Source: Hyphomonadaceae bacterium
GTDB taxonomy: Bacteria; Pseudomonadota; Alphaproteobacteria; Caulobacterales; Hyphomonadaceae
DNA: 36,523 bases
Reading direction: 5' to 3'
Assembly: GCA_947474455.1 (NCBI GenBank)
Contig: CANJIL010000028.1
Coordinates: 1 to 36,523 of the forward strand
In this document: positions 7,427 through 15,224 of the stretch, piece by piece
Numbering within the stretch: the first letter of the stretch is position 1
How the letters are laid out: each line of letters starts with the position of its first letter
The notes under the pieces: generated by a model
Database searches by the model: none
Told to the model about the DNA's origin: nothing
What the model saw: only the letters and a program-made list of their open reading frames with translations
Made by a program: the position numbers and the translations under genes

Positions 7427-8969
7427 TGGAGACTCGTTTGGTGCGAAGCAGGAGAAGAAGGGGAATGATGCCTAGGCACGTCAGGAACAGCATGTGGAAG
7501 CTGTCGACATAGGCCACCAGTGCGGCCTGCCGCTCTATCATGCCGTGCATCACCGCCTGGCCGGGCGCCGTATTGAGATCGATCATGCCGCCAAGTTCGG
7601 CGACGACGTTGGGATTGTCCGGCGTTGCGTGCTCCGCCAACTGCGAGCTGATAATGCTCGAGTTGGAAAGCTGCAGCGCGCCGACGACCGAGATGCCGAG
7701 ACTGGACCCGATATTGCGAATCAGCGTGAAGAACGACGCCGCCTCAGTGCGCAGTGTCGGCTGAATCGTCGTGAAGGCGATCGACATCAGCGGAATGAAG
7801 ACAAGGCCAAGGCCCAGCCCCTGGAACAGGCCCGAGACAATGATCGGCGTCTGGTCCATGTCGAGCGAGAAGCCGGACATTTGGTAATAAGACAGCCCCG
7901 TCAGGCTGAGCCCGACAAGAATGATCAGTCGGTTATCGATCTTGCCGGCCAGGCGTCCGACCATGAACATCGACACGAACGTGCCCACCCCGCGCGACGT
8001 CTGCGTCAGACCGGCGGTGATGACCGGATAACCCAGCAGCCCTTGCATCAGCGACGGCAGCAACGCCATGCCGGCAAACATCAAGACGCCGAGCATCAGG
8101 ATCATGCCCGCGCCGAGAAGGAAGTTGCGGTCGGCCAGGATGGAAGGGTGAATGATCGGCCGTTCACTGGTGAAGATGTGCACGAAGAAGACATGTGCGC
8201 CCAGCGCCGCTATGCCTGCGTAAACCCATATCTCGGCCGACGAGAACCATTCGGCGCCGGGCCCGCGATCGAGCATGAACTGGAGCGAGACCAGGGCAAT
8301 GACCAGCGCGCTGTATCCGAAGCCGTCGAACGTCTGCGAGTCGCGACGCACGCGCTTCGGCAAGGTCGCCGCCATGATCAGGAAGCCCACGATGGCGAGC
8401 GGGATGTTGATGAAGAACACCCAGCGCCAGTTGAGGTTTTCGGTGAGAATTCCTCCGAGGACCGGCCCGAGGATCGGACCCAAGATTGTGCCCATGCCCC
8501 AGACGGACATCGCGCGCGCATGATCCTTTGGCGGGTTGATGTCGAGAAGGATTGCCTGCGATAGCGGAATGAAGATGGCGGCGGTGGCGCCCTGCATGAT
8601 GCGATAGACCACGAGTTCCATGATGCTGCTGGCGACGCCGCACAGGACGGAGGCGACAGTGAAGGCGACGAGCGCCACCAGCAGCAGATTGCGCCGTCCG
8701 AACCGCCGCTCCAGCCAGCCAATCGCCGGCGTCACGATAGTGCCTGCAAGAATGAATGTGGTCAGCACCCACAGGATCTCGTCCTGGGAGGCGCTCACCG
8801 ACGCCCTGATCTGCGGCAGCACGGTGTTGGCGATCGTGGCGTCGATCGACGTCATCAGCGTCGTAAGGACGAGCCCCACAGTGATCAGCGTGCGGCGCGC
8901 CGGGTCGGGATATTCGCCATAGGCCGTGGCCGACGCCGCGGACGATGTGACGGGAGCGATCTCATCCAT
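7419..8969 (-). CDS. emrB: Multidrug efflux MFS transporter, DHA2 (EmrB/QacA) family
   Basis: A 516-residue, 14-helix drug:H+ antiporter of the inner membrane. Helix 1 carries SIDATIANTVLP (about 41-52), the DHA2 motif with Asp43. The loop motif GWLERRFGRR is at about 84-93 and the antiporter motif GPILGPVLGGIL at about 164-175, followed by NWRWVFFINIP. It lies two bases after the adaptor gene's stop and overlaps the outer-membrane channel gene, so the three form one operon equivalent to EmrAB-TolC. Likely substrates are hydrophobic toxic compounds; which ones cannot be told. The symbol reflects family similarity. Confidence 0.93.
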   Translation of the reverse strand: MDEIAPVTSSAASATAYGEYPDPARRTLITVGLVLTTLMTSIDATIANTVLPQIRASVSASQDEILWVLTTFILAGTIVTPAIGWLERRFGRRNLLLVALVAFTVASVLCGVASSIMELVVYRIMQGATAAIFIPLSQAILLDINPPKDHARAMSVWGMGTILGPILGPVLGGILTENLNWRWVFFINIPLAIVGFLIMAATLPKRVRRDSQTFDGFGYSALVIALVSLQFMLDRGPGAEWFSSAEIWVYAGIAALGAHVFFVHIFTSERPIIHPSILADRNFLLGAGMILMLGVLMFAGMALLPSLMQGLLGYPVITAGLTQTSRGVGTFVSMFMVGRLAGKIDNRLIILVGLSLTGLSYYQMSGFSLDMDQTPIIVSGLFQGLGLGLVFIPLMSIAFTTIQPTLRTEAASFFTLIRNIGSSLGISVVGALQLSNSSIISSQLAEHATPDNPNVVAELGGMIDLNTAPGQAVMHGMIERQAALVAYVDSFHMLFLTCLGIIPLLLLLRTKRVSNA

Positions 8970-8971
8970 AA

Positions 8972-10057
8972 CTACTGGGCGACCTTCGCCTTCTCACGCG
9001 TATCCACCGTGACATTCGCCATCAGGCCAACGGCGAGCGGCAGGTCCGCCGGCACGTCATCCAGTTCGATGCGCACGTTGAGGCGCTGCACGACACGCAC
9101 CCAGTTGCCCGATGCATTTTCGGCCGGCAACACTGCAAAGCTCGACCCCGTTCCCGGCGAGAAGCTGGCGACATGGCCGGTCAGCTTCGCATTTGGGAAG
9201 GCGTCGACATGGATCGCGACGGGTTGTCCCGACCGCAGATCCTGCAGCTGGCTTTCCTTGAACGCCGCATCCACCCACGGCTTGCCAGAGATGATCCAGA
9301 ACAGTGTCTGCGCCGGCTGCACGTAGGAGCCGGGTTGAAGCTGGCTCACCCGCGTGACCACGCCATCGGCCGGCGCGCGGATGGAAGTGTCCAGGAGATC
9401 GCTTTTCGCCTGGTCGAGCGCGGCCTGCGCCTGCATCACCAGCGGGTGCTTGTCCGTTTCGATGGCCGTCGACCCGCCGAGGCTGGCGAGTGTATTCGCA
9501 AGCGCTTCCGACGCAGCCGCCTGGTTGCGGTCGGCAAGGTTGGCCGAGTTGCGCGCCTGATCAAGCGATTGTTGGGAGATAAGGCCGGCACTGAAAAGAT
9601 TTTCCTGCCGCGCGAGTTCGCTGCGGGCGAAGGAGGAGCTTGTCTGCGCTGTGCTGACGTCAGCCGCCGCCTTGCGGTATGACGCACGCAGCCCGTCGAC
9701 TTGCAGCTTCGCTGAAGCAAGCCGAGCTTCAGCCTGCGCCACGTTGATGGAGAAGTCGCCGCCTTCGAGGCGGATCAGTTCCTCGCCGGCCCGCACCTTC
9801 TGGTTTTCCTTGACCAGGATTTTGGACACCCGCGCCCGCACGCTAGAGCTGATAGGCGCCCGCGCCGCCGAAATCTGGGCGTTGTCGGTCGAGACATGCC
9901 CCGCCGTCAGCATGAGCCACCCGGCCACCGCCGCGGCGACCACCACCGGCGGAACGATCATCAGGATCAGCCGCCTGCTCTTCTTCGACGAGCGTTTCGT
10001 CTTTACCGGCGCGGCAGTTGGCGGCTGCGTCGCGTCGCGCTCAAATGAGCCGTCCAT
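8972..10057 (-). CDS. emrA: EmrA-like membrane fusion protein (HlyD family)
   Basis: A 361-residue periplasmic adaptor linking the EmrB-like transporter to the outer-membrane channel. It has a basic cytoplasmic N-terminus, one membrane helix at about 31-51 (LILMIVPPVVVAAAVAGW), the HlyD pattern HVSTDNAQISA, a lipoyl-type half (VSKILVKENQKVRAGEELIRLE), a coiled-coil hairpin, and the second lipoyl half with IRAPADGVVTRVSQLQPGSYV. I chose ATG at 10057. A GTG at 10117 would add 20 residues, but it lies inside a perfect palindrome that looks like an operator and has no ribosome site. It is the first gene of the efflux operon, divergent from a LysR gene. Confidence 0.92.
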   Translation of the reverse strand: MDGSFERDATQPPTAAPVKTKRSSKKSRRLILMIVPPVVVAAAVAGWLMLTAGHVSTDNAQISAARAPISSSVRARVSKILVKENQKVRAGEELIRLEGGDFSINVAQAEARLASAKLQVDGLRASYRKAAADVSTAQTSSSFARSELARQENLFSAGLISQQSLDQARNSANLADRNQAAASEALANTLASLGGSTAIETDKHPLVMQAQAALDQAKSDLLDTSIRAPADGVVTRVSQLQPGSYVQPAQTLFWIISGKPWVDAAFKESQLQDLRSGQPVAIHVDAFPNAKLTGHVASFSPGTGSSFAVLPAENASGNWVRVVQRLNVRIELDDVPADLPLAVGLMANVTVDTREKAKVAQ

Positions 10058-10105
10058 GCCTAAGCCTCGTGATGGGATCGGTGGCCGCGGCGGTCGCCGC
10101 GTCGT

Positions 10106-10120
10106 TCTGTGTGACACAGA
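10106..10120. promoter_or_regulatory. Perfect 15-bp palindrome, probable LysR operator
   Basis: TCTGTGT-G-ACACAGA is perfectly symmetric and contains the T-N11-A arrangement (T10106, A10118) common in LysR-type binding boxes. It lies between the efflux operon and the divergent lysR-type gene, the standard position for a site controlling both. Binding is inferred. Confidence 0.6.
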
Positions 10121-10124
10121 TAGG

Positions 10125-10153
10125 TTGACGCGCGCTTTGAACCAAATGATATT
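10125..10153 (+). promoter_or_regulatory. Possible promoter of the LysR gene
   Basis: TTGACG (10125-10130) and GATATT (10148-10153) are separated by 17 bases, close to the sigma-70 consensus. The spacing to the ATG at 10168 leaves a very short leader. The adjacent palindrome at 10106-10120 would sit just upstream of the -35 box. Confidence 0.35.
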
Positions 10154-10167
10154 TGTGCAGGTGCAGC

Positions 10168-11154
10168 ATGAATGTCATTCAGTTTAAAAACCTCGACTTG
10201 AACCTTTTCCGGGTGCTGGTCGCACTGTTGGATTACCGGAGCGTATCGCGAGCTGCTGAAGAATTAGCTCTCACTCCATCGGCCGTTAGCCATGCCCTTG
10301 GCCGGCTGCGGGCGGCCTTGGGCGATCCATTGTTTGAAAGACGGGGCGGGGCGCTCTCCCCGACAGCCTATGCCGTCGAAATAGGCCGGCGGGCCCGCTC
10401 CTCGCTGGATAGTCTTCGGGATTCGCTCAATCGCGACGAATTCGACCCGACCACCGCCGAACGCGAATTCGTCATTGCGGCGGGCTCCTATGTCTCCGCG
10501 GTTATTTTGCCGCGCATTGTGGATCGACTATCAAGGGTCGCCCCAGGCGTCCGCCTTAGGGTGCGCCGGCTGGAGGACCAGTCGCCGGAAGACGTTGAAC
10601 ATGGCCGGATCGATCTCCTGTTCGGCGTCCCTGCCAGCGCGACCATGCGCCTAGAATGGCGGCCGATCATGGTGGACCGCATGGTTTGGATCGCGCGCAA
10701 GGGCCACCCGTTCGTCCGCGATCCCTTGACGATCGACATGTTGATGAGCGCCCGCCACATCCTCATCGAGAAACTCAACCGGGTGATAAGCTCCAGCTTT
10801 CCCGAGCTGCGTTACTTCTTCGACGAAGGCCGCGAGCTCGGCGACGCCTCCCGGGCCATGGTCGGCCACAACACACGGAAGAGCGTCGGCAGCAGCACCA
10901 TCGTCACCGACACGATGCACGCGATTGCCATGGTCGCGGGGTCCGATCATGTGACTCTGACGCTGAAGGGCCTCGCCGACAGCTTCATGACCGACCGGAT
11001 CCAGATCCTCGAACCGCCGCATTCGACGCCGCCGATCGAAATGGGCGCCATCTTCCACCCCAACCGCGCCCGCGAACCCGGCTTCCGCTGGTTCCTGGGG
11101 GTGCTTGCCGGTTCTCCGTGGGCTACTAAGTCACCCGCCCGCGCCGAAAAATGA
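10168..11154 (+). CDS. LysR-family transcriptional regulator
   Basis: A 328-residue DNA-binding regulator. The winged helix-turn-helix spans about residues 10-68, with NLFRVLVALLDYRSVSRAA, LTPSAVSHALGRLR and DPLFERRGGALSPT all typical of LysR proteins. The remainder fits the two-lobe effector-binding domain. ATG at 10168 gives the normal N-terminus; a TTG five codons earlier would only add cysteine-rich noise. It is transcribed away from the emrA-like gene, which it probably controls through the 15-bp palindrome between them. Its 3' end overlaps the convergent permease gene by 29 bases. The inducer is unknown. Confidence 0.92.
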   Translation: MNVIQFKNLDLNLFRVLVALLDYRSVSRAAEELALTPSAVSHALGRLRAALGDPLFERRGGALSPTAYAVEIGRRARSSLDSLRDSLNRDEFDPTTAEREFVIAAGSYVSAVILPRIVDRLSRVAPGVRLRVRRLEDQSPEDVEHGRIDLLFGVPASATMRLEWRPIMVDRMVWIARKGHPFVRDPLTIDMLMSARHILIEKLNRVISSSFPELRYFFDEGRELGDASRAMVGHNTRKSVGSSTIVTDTMHAIAMVAGSDHVTLTLKGLADSFMTDRIQILEPPHSTPPIEMGAIFHPNRAREPGFRWFLGVLAGSPWATKSPARAEK

Positions 11155-12511
11155 AATTCGCCGCCACGATCACGGCGAGACACGTGAGCGAGGCGTACGG
11201 CTCCGCATCGCGCCCCTTCGTCACCGCCATCGCGACCAACACTGCCGCCATCGCCGCAATCACAATCCAGCCGCTGAAAGGATAGAACCACGTCGCCAGA
11301 TGCAGGTTCGCCTTCGGTATCTTCGGCCGCAGCACGAGATGCGATCCCACGACCAGCATGTAGACAGATATCATCAGCGCGCCCGACGCATTTATCAGGA
11401 ATCCGAATATCTCCTTCGGAAAGAACGCCTTCAGCGTCACCGCCGCACACGCAATCGCCGCCCCGACCAGGATCGCGTGCGAGGGAACACCCCGCCTGTC
11501 CACCTGCACGATCCACATCGGCGCATCCTTCTTCGCCGCCAGCGTGAACAGCACGCGCGAAGCCGCATAGACGCCGGAATTGAGACAAGACAGAACAGCC
11601 ACCAGCACGATGATATCCATCACCATGCCCACACCCGGAATACCTACCCTGTCCAGCGCCATCGTGAATGGCGACATCAGCTGCACCTGCGCCTGCACGG
11701 CGATCTCCCGCCACGGCACGACCGCCACGATCAGCGCAATCGCCCCGACATAGAAGAACAGGATGCGGAAGATCAGCACGGCCGTGAGGTTGGCGATCAC
11801 CTTCTCGCTTTCCTTCACCTTCGCCTCCGCCACGGTTGCGATCTCCGCGCCAACCAGCGTGAAGATCAGCGGCGTCACGCCCGTCATCACAGGCAGCCAC
11901 CCGTTCGGCGCAAAACCGCCGTCAGTGGTCCAGTTGCCGAACGTGCTCGCGCCGGTCGGATTCATGCGCAACGCATAGCTCGCAGCGATCACGACGAAGG
12001 CGATGATCGCCGCCACCTTGCTTGACGAGAACCAAAATTCGAACTCACCATAACTGCGTGTTCAGAGAAGGTTCGATCCGGTCAGCACGACTGTCAGCCC
12101 GAGCCCCAATACCCAGATCGGAATATCCGGCAACCAAAGCGTCACGATCTTGGCGCCTGCAACGGCCTCGAATGCCACGACGATCACCCAGAAATACCAG
12201 TACAGCCATCCCGATGTGAAACCCGCGAGATTCCCCATCGCTATCCGCGAGAATTCCGTGAATGCCCCGGTCTCGGGATACGCCATCGTCATCTCGCCCA
12301 GCATGCGCATCACGAACAGCACAATCAGGCCGCTCAGCACATAGCTGACAATCACCGCTGGCCCGATTTCCGCAATCGCGTTGGCCGAGTTGACGAACAG
12401 CCCCGCGCCGACAATGCCGCCGATGTAGATCATCGCGATATGCCGCGCCCGCGGAGCCCTCGCGAGCTTTGGCGCGCCGGGCAATGCATCCGTCGTTGCG
12501 GCTTGTTCCAA
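11126..12511 (-). pseudogene. Amino-acid permease (APC superfamily), interrupted by in-frame TGA
   Basis: The gene would encode a 12-helix amino-acid/proton symporter of the GabP/ProY/AnsP type. The first part shows RHIAMIYIGGIVGAGLFV and RMLGEMTMAYPETGAFTEF, both diagnostic of the family. At 12062-12064 the frame meets TGA, directly after GSNLL. The same frame continues without any shift as TRSYGEFEFWFSSSKVAAII, exactly the expected family sequence, to a stop at 11126. A TCA-to-TGA change (serine to stop) explains it. TTG at 12511 has GGGAGG at good spacing; GTG at 12535 is an alternative. It sits 63 bases after the aldehyde dehydrogenase, suggesting uptake for GABA-like amine catabolism. 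It could be a real nonsense mutation, a sequencing error or, less likely, readthrough. Confidence 0.82.
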
Positions 12512-12574
12512 GCGGGCCTCCCTCACGCACGTCACGCCATCAGCGCCCGGCTGCGAGGACTTTGCAGCACCCGT

Positions 12575-14038
12575 CTAAAGCTGCACGACGATAGACTTGA
12601 TCTCGAGGAACTCCTCGATCCCGTACTTGGAGCCCTCGCGCCCGATCCCGGATTCCTTGACGCCGCCGAACGGCAGGGTCTCGCTTGAGATCAGCCCGGT
12701 GTTCATGCCCACCATGCCGTACTGCAGCCCTTCGGCCACGCGCCAGGATCGCGAAAGATCGCGCGTATAGGCATAGGCTGCCAGTCCCGCGCGGCTGTCG
12801 TTGGCCATGCGGATAGCGTCCTCCTCGGTCCTGAAGCGCACCAGTGCCGCCACCGGACCAAAGGTCTCCTCGCGTGCAAGCAGCCCGTCCGGCGCCACGT
12901 CGCGCAGCACGGTTGGCTGATAGAATGTCCCGCCCTGCGAATCCCGCTGAGCGCCCGTCAGCACCTTCGCCCCATGACCAAGCGCATCAGCGACGTGCGC
13001 CTCGACCTTCTGCAGTGCTTTCACGTTGATCAGCGGCCCCTGTTGCGTAACGCCCGCCAGCCCATCACCCACGACCAGCTCCGAAGCCTTCTCCGCCAGC
13101 AGTTTCGCGAACGCCTCATAGACGCCATCCTGCACGAAGAACCGGTTGGCGCAGACGCATGTCTGTCCGGTGTTCCTGAATTTCGACACGATCGCCCCGG
13201 CTGCTGCGACCTCGATGTCCGCATCATCGAACACAAGGAAGGGTGCATTCCCGCCCAGCTCGAGCGACACGCGCTTGACCGTCGATGCGCACTGCGCCGC
13301 CAGCTTCTTGCCCACGGGCGTCGAGCCGGTGAACGTGAACTTGGCTATGCGCGGATCTTCGGTCAGCACTTGCCCGATCGGCTCGGCATCGCCGGTCACG
13401 ATATTCAGCACGCCCGCCAGAAGTCCGGCCTCCTCGCCCAGCAGCGCCAGCGCAAGCGCGGAATAGGGCGTCAGCTCCGACGGCTTCAGCACGACCGTGC
13501 ATCCCGCCGCGATCGCCGGCCCCACCTTCCGCGTGATCATCGCCGCTGGAAAATTCCACGGCGTGATCGCGCCAACCACGCCCACAGGCTGCTTCATCAC
13601 CATGATGCGCCGATCCGCGGCCGGTCCGGGGATGATGTCGCCATAAGCTCTGCGCGCTTCTTCGCCGAACCATTCGAAAAAGGCGCCGGCATAGGCGATC
13701 TCGCCGCGCGCTTCGGCCAGCGGCTTGCCCTGTTCAGCCGTCATCAGCCGCGCCAGGTCTTCCTGATGCTTCAGCATCAGGTCGTTCCACCTGCGCAGGA
13801 CGTCGGCGCGCGCCTTCGCGGGCAGGGCGCGCCATTCCGGCAATGCAGCCTCTGCGGCGGCGACCGCCCGCAACGTCTCCGCCCGACCCAGATTGGGAAT
13901 GCGGCCGATGACGCCGCGCGTCGCAGGATTGCGAACCTCGATCTCCGGTTCGCCCACCCACTTGCCATCAATATAGCACTGCTCGCGAAACAGGTTGCTG
14001 CGCTTCAGTCCGATCCGGCCGAGTTCTCCATCCGCCAT
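12575..14038 (-). CDS. gabD: Aldehyde dehydrogenase, succinate-semialdehyde dehydrogenase type
   Basis: A 487-residue NAD(P)-dependent enzyme that most likely oxidises succinate semialdehyde to succinate, the last step of GABA breakdown. The catalytic set is complete: Asn162 in TPWNFP, Glu260 in ELGGNAP, and nucleophile Cys294 in GQTCVCANR. KPSELTPYSALAL and FTGSTPVGKKL form the cofactor site, and the end LPFGGVKESGIGREGSKYGIEEFLEIK is typical of GabD. ATG at 14038 follows GGGAG at proper spacing; an upstream TTG is less good. It lies between a patatin relic and the amino-acid permease on the same strand, consistent with an amine or amino-acid catabolic operon. Glutarate semialdehyde is an alternative substrate. 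It is intact although both neighbours are damaged. Confidence 0.92.
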   Translation of the reverse strand: MADGELGRIGLKRSNLFREQCYIDGKWVGEPEIEVRNPATRGVIGRIPNLGRAETLRAVAAAEAALPEWRALPAKARADVLRRWNDLMLKHQEDLARLMTAEQGKPLAEARGEIAYAGAFFEWFGEEARRAYGDIIPGPAADRRIMVMKQPVGVVGAITPWNFPAAMITRKVGPAIAAGCTVVLKPSELTPYSALALALLGEEAGLLAGVLNIVTGDAEPIGQVLTEDPRIAKFTFTGSTPVGKKLAAQCASTVKRVSLELGGNAPFLVFDDADIEVAAAGAIVSKFRNTGQTCVCANRFFVQDGVYEAFAKLLAEKASELVVGDGLAGVTQQGPLINVKALQKVEAHVADALGHGAKVLTGAQRDSQGGTFYQPTVLRDVAPDGLLAREETFGPVAALVRFRTEEDAIRMANDSRAGLAAYAYTRDLSRSWRVAEGLQYGMVGMNTGLISSETLPFGGVKESGIGREGSKYGIEEFLEIKSIVVQL

Positions 14039-14056
14039 CGTCAATCTCCCAGCGGG

Positions 14057-15147
14057 CTATTTCTGCTTCTCGACGCCCGGACAGGCTGCAGTGTCAATGG
14101 GCGACATGATCATCTGTTCAGCGGCATTCGCAACATCCACTTTGTCCAACGCCTGCTGCGCGTTGATCCAGGTCTGACCGATCGAAGCGCATCGTACGCC
14201 ATGATCAAATGTGCTTTCGTGCCGGCCTGGTCGAACGCCAGCGGCCCGGAGAAAGCGACATCCGGCGGTATCATGGTGAACAGGAATGTCATGTCGTTGC
14301 GTTTGGCGCATATCTCGGTCTGCGCCAGCGCCGTCCGCGTCAGGTGGTTCATCACGGTCGTGGAGCTGCGCGAGGCGATATCGACCGCGCTGTTCAGCGT
14401 GGTGCGCGGCGCCGATGATGCTTGTCCGACTACAACCACATAAATATGCGCACTGTGAAGGTTCTCGGGGGCGTAGCCGAGGATCATCGCGACGTCTGGC
14501 GCGATGAAGAACGGGGTTGATGCGCCGCCGTCGACATGCATCTCTTGGAGTTTCCATCCGTCCTTCTCGACGTCGATCATCACCGGCGGAAAGACGCCGG
14601 GCACGCTCGCCGAAGCCGCCAGCACGTCGCGCAACGGTCCGCCTTCGAACACGCTCGAGCCGAACGATATGCCGAGGCCGCGCGACACCATCAGCTTGTC
14701 GGTCGCCAAGCCACGATAGGCCTCCACCAGCTTTCCGTCCCACGCGGATCCGAGAAAGGCGTAGGGAGCGATCAACGCGCCGGTCGAAACTCCTGCCACG
14801 ATCTCGTGTTCAGGCCGCTGGTTCGGATTTGTGAGGCGCAGAAGCATGCCCGCGCCGAACGCTCCGCCTGCGCCGCCGCCAGACAACGCAAGTATGTCTA
14901 TGGAGCCAGCCGTAACCTACTTCACGAGGTCAGCCATCCGGGACGTCTCTTCAAAAAAGAAGTTGCGGTCGAACGGGTAAGACCTGATCGCGCGCGGGAA
15001 GCCGGGCGGGGCTGTATCGGTGGGCGAGGCGGGCGGCGTGTTCAGCCGCGGCACGGCTGCGCCCGCCGCAAACGGGAGGCCGGGCATCATATCGATCCGT
15101 TCACGCACCCTCATGCCTGAATTGCTCCGCAATCTTGCAGGTAGCAT
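14057..15147 (-). pseudogene. Patatin-like phospholipase, multiply disrupted
   Basis: The core has the patatin oxyanion motif SGGGAGGAFGAG, the nucleophile box GVSTG and the aspartate motif DGGA, so it descends from a serine lipid acyl hydrolase. Three defects are visible. A TAG at 14917-14919 interrupts one continuous frame between ADLVK and VTAGSIDILAL. About fifty residues normally found between SVF...PLR and the VLxASxSxPGVFPP motif appear to be missing. A shift near 14200 moves the conserved C-terminus (ASIGQTWINAQQAL) into another frame, which ends at 14057. It ends 18 bases before gabD. Both catalytic motifs survive, so decay may be recent. The size of the missing segment rests on remembered family layout. 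Confidence 0.8.
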
Positions 15148-15224
15148 CGTGCGACCGCGCGCAGCGCCAAGGCCCGCCGGGATGTCGCATTCCTGAAATG
15201 ATGCCGCGAGAAACGCTGTTCGGC

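Noticed and set aside
12062-12064. Selenocysteine or programmed recoding at the permease TGA
   Set aside because: The position is a loop serine in relatives, not a redox site, and no SECIS-like hairpin was evident; a nonsense mutation or read error is simpler.
12974-14443. 489-codon plus-strand open frame across gabD and the patatin relic
   Set aside because: Antisense to a well-supported aldehyde dehydrogenase; sequence is His/Arg-rich without family motifs.
14110-14886. Patatin core as an intact 258-residue enzyme
   Set aside because: The frame begins right at the oxyanion motif, its upstream part continues beyond an in-frame TAG, and its C-terminus is out of frame with family sequence.
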